Shown: positions 60,785 through 64,000 of the stretch, in pieces
Numbering within the stretch: position 1 is the stretch's first letter
Layout: each line of letters opens with the position of its first letter
DNA from: Baylisascaris procyonis
Lineage: Eukaryota; Nematoda; Chromadorea; Rhabditida; Ascarididae
Length of the DNA stretch: 64,000 nucleotides
Assembly (NCBI GenBank): GCA_037389465.1
Contig: JAZARR010000247.1
Location: 1,984,001-2,048,000, forward strand
Reading direction: 5' to 3'
Program-made: the position numbers and the translations under genes
Notes under the pieces: model-generated
What the model was told of the DNA's origin: nothing
The model's input: the letters and a program-made list of their open reading frames with translations, nothing else
Databases searched by the model: none

Positions 60785-63396
60785 TCATGGGGCGAAGAGA
60801 GATTTAAACAGCTGATTTCTGCTTTCGTGTGACCATTTAACTTTTTCCGGCGACGATGGATAATAGTTGACAAGTTTCGGAATAACCACATAACGAATTT
60901 TGCGACCTTTCGATGCTTTCGTATCGACTTTTTTATTTTTTGATCGCTTCTGACGTAATTTCTGCATCTCTAACCATTGTCTGCAATAAAAACACTCCTC
61001 AATTCTATTGTCCTAAATTTATATATTTAAACTAAATTCCAAGAAAACATTCCCAGCAAAATTTCCCAATGGGGTAACACTGATGCTAAAAGGGTGCTAA
61101 CACTTCGGCCAAAAGAACTGAAGGAAAAGGGTGCAAAATTTTAAAACCCGATGATAGAAATCGAGATACCATCCATAAGAATAACGGCCGTCTTTGCGCT
61201 CATCAGCTCAAGTACCACAGAAAGCGAATGCGCTCTCTAGAGAAGTACGAATGCACCAAAACGACGGTGCAGGTGAATTCCCTTCGATAAGAGAACAATC
61301 TTTTGATACTCATCATCAAAACTCCTCATCATGCTTATAGAAAATCGACGCAATCACATATCAAACCACAAATTAAATAATCATCTCATCCATTATTCTA
61401 TCAAAAGTTATTTCAAATTTTACCACAGAGATCTCTGAATCGAATAAATCTGGCCTAGATTAAATATAGTAACGATTGATCTCGACTATAACCATTTTCC
61501 AATCGTTATCTCTAAGAGTTTCGATACAAATTAGAGAAAATATCATAATCATAGGCGCATTTCACTCAAACCTAATTCGCAATTATTTTCAAGTATTTGC
61601 AATGAGAACCAACTTGCTCATTTCGATAGGATCCACTACTTCGGCCGATTTCCTCTCAATCAAATCTCTCAATAATTGTTGATAAAAATCGTCATCATCG
61701 AAAAGTTCGACATCATATGTAGCCTGGAAATAAATATACCATAATATACCATAGCGTATTATGTGCATAATGAAGGATGCGAAAGAAAAAAATTTAACAA
61801 ATTCGACCTCACTTCAATTACAACTCGCGAAAACATTCAATATCTCTGCACAACTTCACAAGACATTTGGATAAGTGCCCCTTCTATCTTTAATACCATG
61901 ACCTTTGAATATATTTATAATAATAACAATTATTACTGCAAAATTTCATAAAATTTAAGCTGCAAATAATAACTTTCATGACCATTGAAAATATTGCCTC
62001 AAGCGATATTCGAATCCGCATCTTCCGCTTTGCATTAGTCTAAACTAATCCAGTAGTTCTAGAACGTCTTCATATAACATATTTCGTAGCAAACCTATGC
62101 AAAAACCCGATTAATTAAGAAATTCAACCACACTATTTCAACATTTACATCGATATCTGAAAATGCTTCTAGCATATGAAGATAGGGTTGAAGTATAACT
62201 ATTAAATGACGACATCTCAAATGAAGATGCAAGAGAAAGTATAAATCTAATTTGCTTTACCAATCCATAAATAATTAAAGAAATAAAGACGAAAAAATTT
62301 ACTATCGAGAAAATAAAAATAATATCAATAACAAAACAGCAAAAAGCAAAAAAAGCTGCAAAACAAACTTCGGTATTACCACCAATACGTTCAGCGTCTG
62401 AGCGTTTTGTCTGTGTCCGTCGAATAAGTCTATGCTTATCTGCCATTATCTAAACTAACCAAATCAAATATCATATAAGCTAGGATAAAACTTCGTCGTC
62501 TTTACTTTCCACATCTCCGCATAGCTCCCCTCCCTGCCTAATAAAATTCTGCGAGAAAAAGCACTCGTCGTTTCCCTGATTCAAACCCTCCTCTTTCCCT
62601 CTTCAAAACCTGAATCGAAAAATGAGTTGTCGTTTTGTGCTGCTATCATGTTGTGCCAAAATTTTACGGAAAAAGTAGCAGTTCTTTTGACGATTGCTTT
62701 CCCTCCTTCCAGTTCCGACTTAATTAACACCACTGAGGTTATATTTAATGTAATATGGTTGAAAAAACCACCTCAGAGAAAAGATCTTTTAAATAAACCA
62801 AATATACCTATGAAACGACGATACCATATCAATAAAATAAACCGCCTTACCTGTGTAATTTGTTTCAGCACATCAGAGTCGAATGCGCTAAAATTGTGCT
62901 TAGCGCTTTTTGCCGCTCCGACACCCACTAAACGTGTTCGTTCATCCCATTTCTTCAACGTCGCGTTCCTTCAAAATTCAACGTTTTTTTTTTCAAATCT
63001 TCTCGTTACCTTCTTGCAGAAAAATCAAAAAAAAAATTCAAGAGGATGTAGAATTTATAAGTAGTTTGATAAAGAGCGGTGTACTTAAGCCCTTAAGCAA
63101 CAAAAATAAGTTTATAAAAACATATCGCTTTATCTTTTTTATACCATTCCAACCTATCTCGTCCATTTTCTTTAAGTTCATGAAGTAATATGATAATAAT
63201 TTCTAAAAACATCCCTACTGTCCACCTCTAAGAAAGCGTCACGCCTACTCTATAAGCATAAATTCAGATGAACGAATAGCTTCACCTGAACTCTTCGAAG
63301 CGCTTATGACGTTTAGAAAGTTCAGCCTCTATATGCTTCATCGAATGACGTCCTTTCAGCTTCGATTCCTTATCTTGCTCCTGTTCCTCTTCATCA
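60785..63396 (-). CDS. AATF/Bfr2 (Traub-domain) nucleolar protein, C-terminal five exons
   Basis: The AATF/Che-1/Bfr2 family acts in the nucleolus in early small-subunit rRNA processing. Minus exons: 63396-63286, 62968-62851, 62449-62369, 61723-61614, 60980-60785. Phases agree throughout and yield about 205 C-terminal residues. Family landmarks in order: an acidic start ([15 protein letters not shown]), [97 protein letters not shown], and the very conserved [20 protein letters not shown] followed by [14 protein letters not shown] at the C-terminus. The exon starting at 62968 uses a non-pyrimidine acceptor (TTTTGAAG), accepted because the frame and family sequence continue across it. The first exon starts in mid-codon, so the N-terminal part lies to the right, probably beyond the window edge. 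Confidence 0.88.
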
Positions 63397-64000
63397 CTGA
63401 AACGAGAAAAAAACTTTCACGACAAAATCAAAAGGACGAGGTCAACTCATACATCCTCTTAACCTTTTAAACGAGACCACCCAAATAGTTATAACAACCT
63501 GTTTATATAATATAAATGATCAATTACTGCGCAAGATGATTATCAGTTTAACGATTGTTTGCGATAAAAATATAGGCAGAAGGCAACGAGGCTTGACCTG
63601 TGACAAATGGTTACAAATCAAAAAGTGATAAGCATGCAAGGAAGGTATGTTCATTTCAAAGATATTATACCCACAGGCTTATACGCTTTCAGTCACCCAA
63701 TATATATTCAGTTAGCAATAAAACAATACGGAAGCATGACATTCGAAAATATATAAATTTTTCTTAAAAGACGAGTGAGATGAAATCAGCCTCAGGTATC
63801 GTCTCAAGAAAACTTCATTCAGCGATAAGGTTCGAACCAATAACCTTTCCGGAACAGATTCCATTTCCGAACAAAATCCATCAAAAATTCATTATCACTT
63901 AAGCAGAGCTAAATAAAAACTTGTTTTTTATGAAACGATGAGGTTTATCTAAGATCAGCTCAACCCTGTTCGACGCATATAGATATCTGCCAATAACACA
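63397..64000. other. Right edge, presumed intron or 5' part of the AATF gene
   Basis: No exon with the required donor phase was recognised on the minus strand. A GGTTCGAACC palindrome near 63829 resembles a tRNA B box but has no convincing A box partner. Confidence 0.3.

Noticed and set aside
63812..63845. GGTTCGAACC sequence as a possible tRNA gene
   Set aside because: The B-box-like palindrome is present, but no A box or cloverleaf could be drawn on either strand.

Overview
The window looks like nuclear DNA of a nematode. It is AT-rich, coding sequence is split into many short exons, and acceptors are mostly of the short nematode type (TTTCAG, TTTTAG, TTGCAG). TA microsatellites are frequent and two local stretches look like tRNA-derived sequence. 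No bacterial features (operons with ribosome binding sites, CRISPR, insertion sequences) are present. The species cannot be named from sequence alone. Gene models were made by hand, joining exons where splice sites, reading phase and family conservation agree.

Layout, left to right. (1) 2.3-4.2 kb, minus: a three-exon gene for a small secreted Ig-like protein. (2) 4.2-18.5 kb: no convincing gene; one tRNA-like/SINE-like element at 13.5 kb, a poly-C run and microsatellites. (3) 18.6-25.6 kb, plus: complete ten-exon mitochondrial glutamate dehydrogenase, 538 codons plus stop. (4) 26.5-27.6 kb, plus: two weak small-gene candidates. (5) 28.6-33.6 kb, minus: GT10 alpha-1,3-fucosyltransferase, seven exons, 5' end unresolved, with an unexpected C-terminal membrane helix. 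(6) 37.8-56.7 kb, minus: complete fifteen-exon bifunctional pseudouridine-degrading enzyme, with a pseudouridine-5'-phosphate glycosidase (PsuG) half followed by a PfkB-family kinase half, 680 residues. (7) Nested in its largest intron, on the opposite strand at 44.1-47.8 kb: a complete six-exon gene for a 243-residue four-helix membrane protein. (8) 60.8-63.4 kb, minus: the C-terminal five exons of an AATF/Bfr2 (Traub domain) ribosome-biogenesis factor, whose 5' part lies beyond the right edge or is unresolved. A possible plus-strand terminal exon at 60.4-60.6 kb converges on it.

These genes do not form one pathway. The fused enzyme couples two consecutive steps of pseudouridine breakdown: the kinase makes pseudouridine 5'-phosphate and the glycosidase splits it to uracil and ribose 5-phosphate. 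Its N-terminus resembles a mitochondrial presequence, as does that of glutamate dehydrogenase. The most notable items are the fused enzyme with a nested antisense membrane-protein gene, and the fucosyltransferase with a C-terminal hydrophobic helix. I found no clear evidence of a wholly new system.
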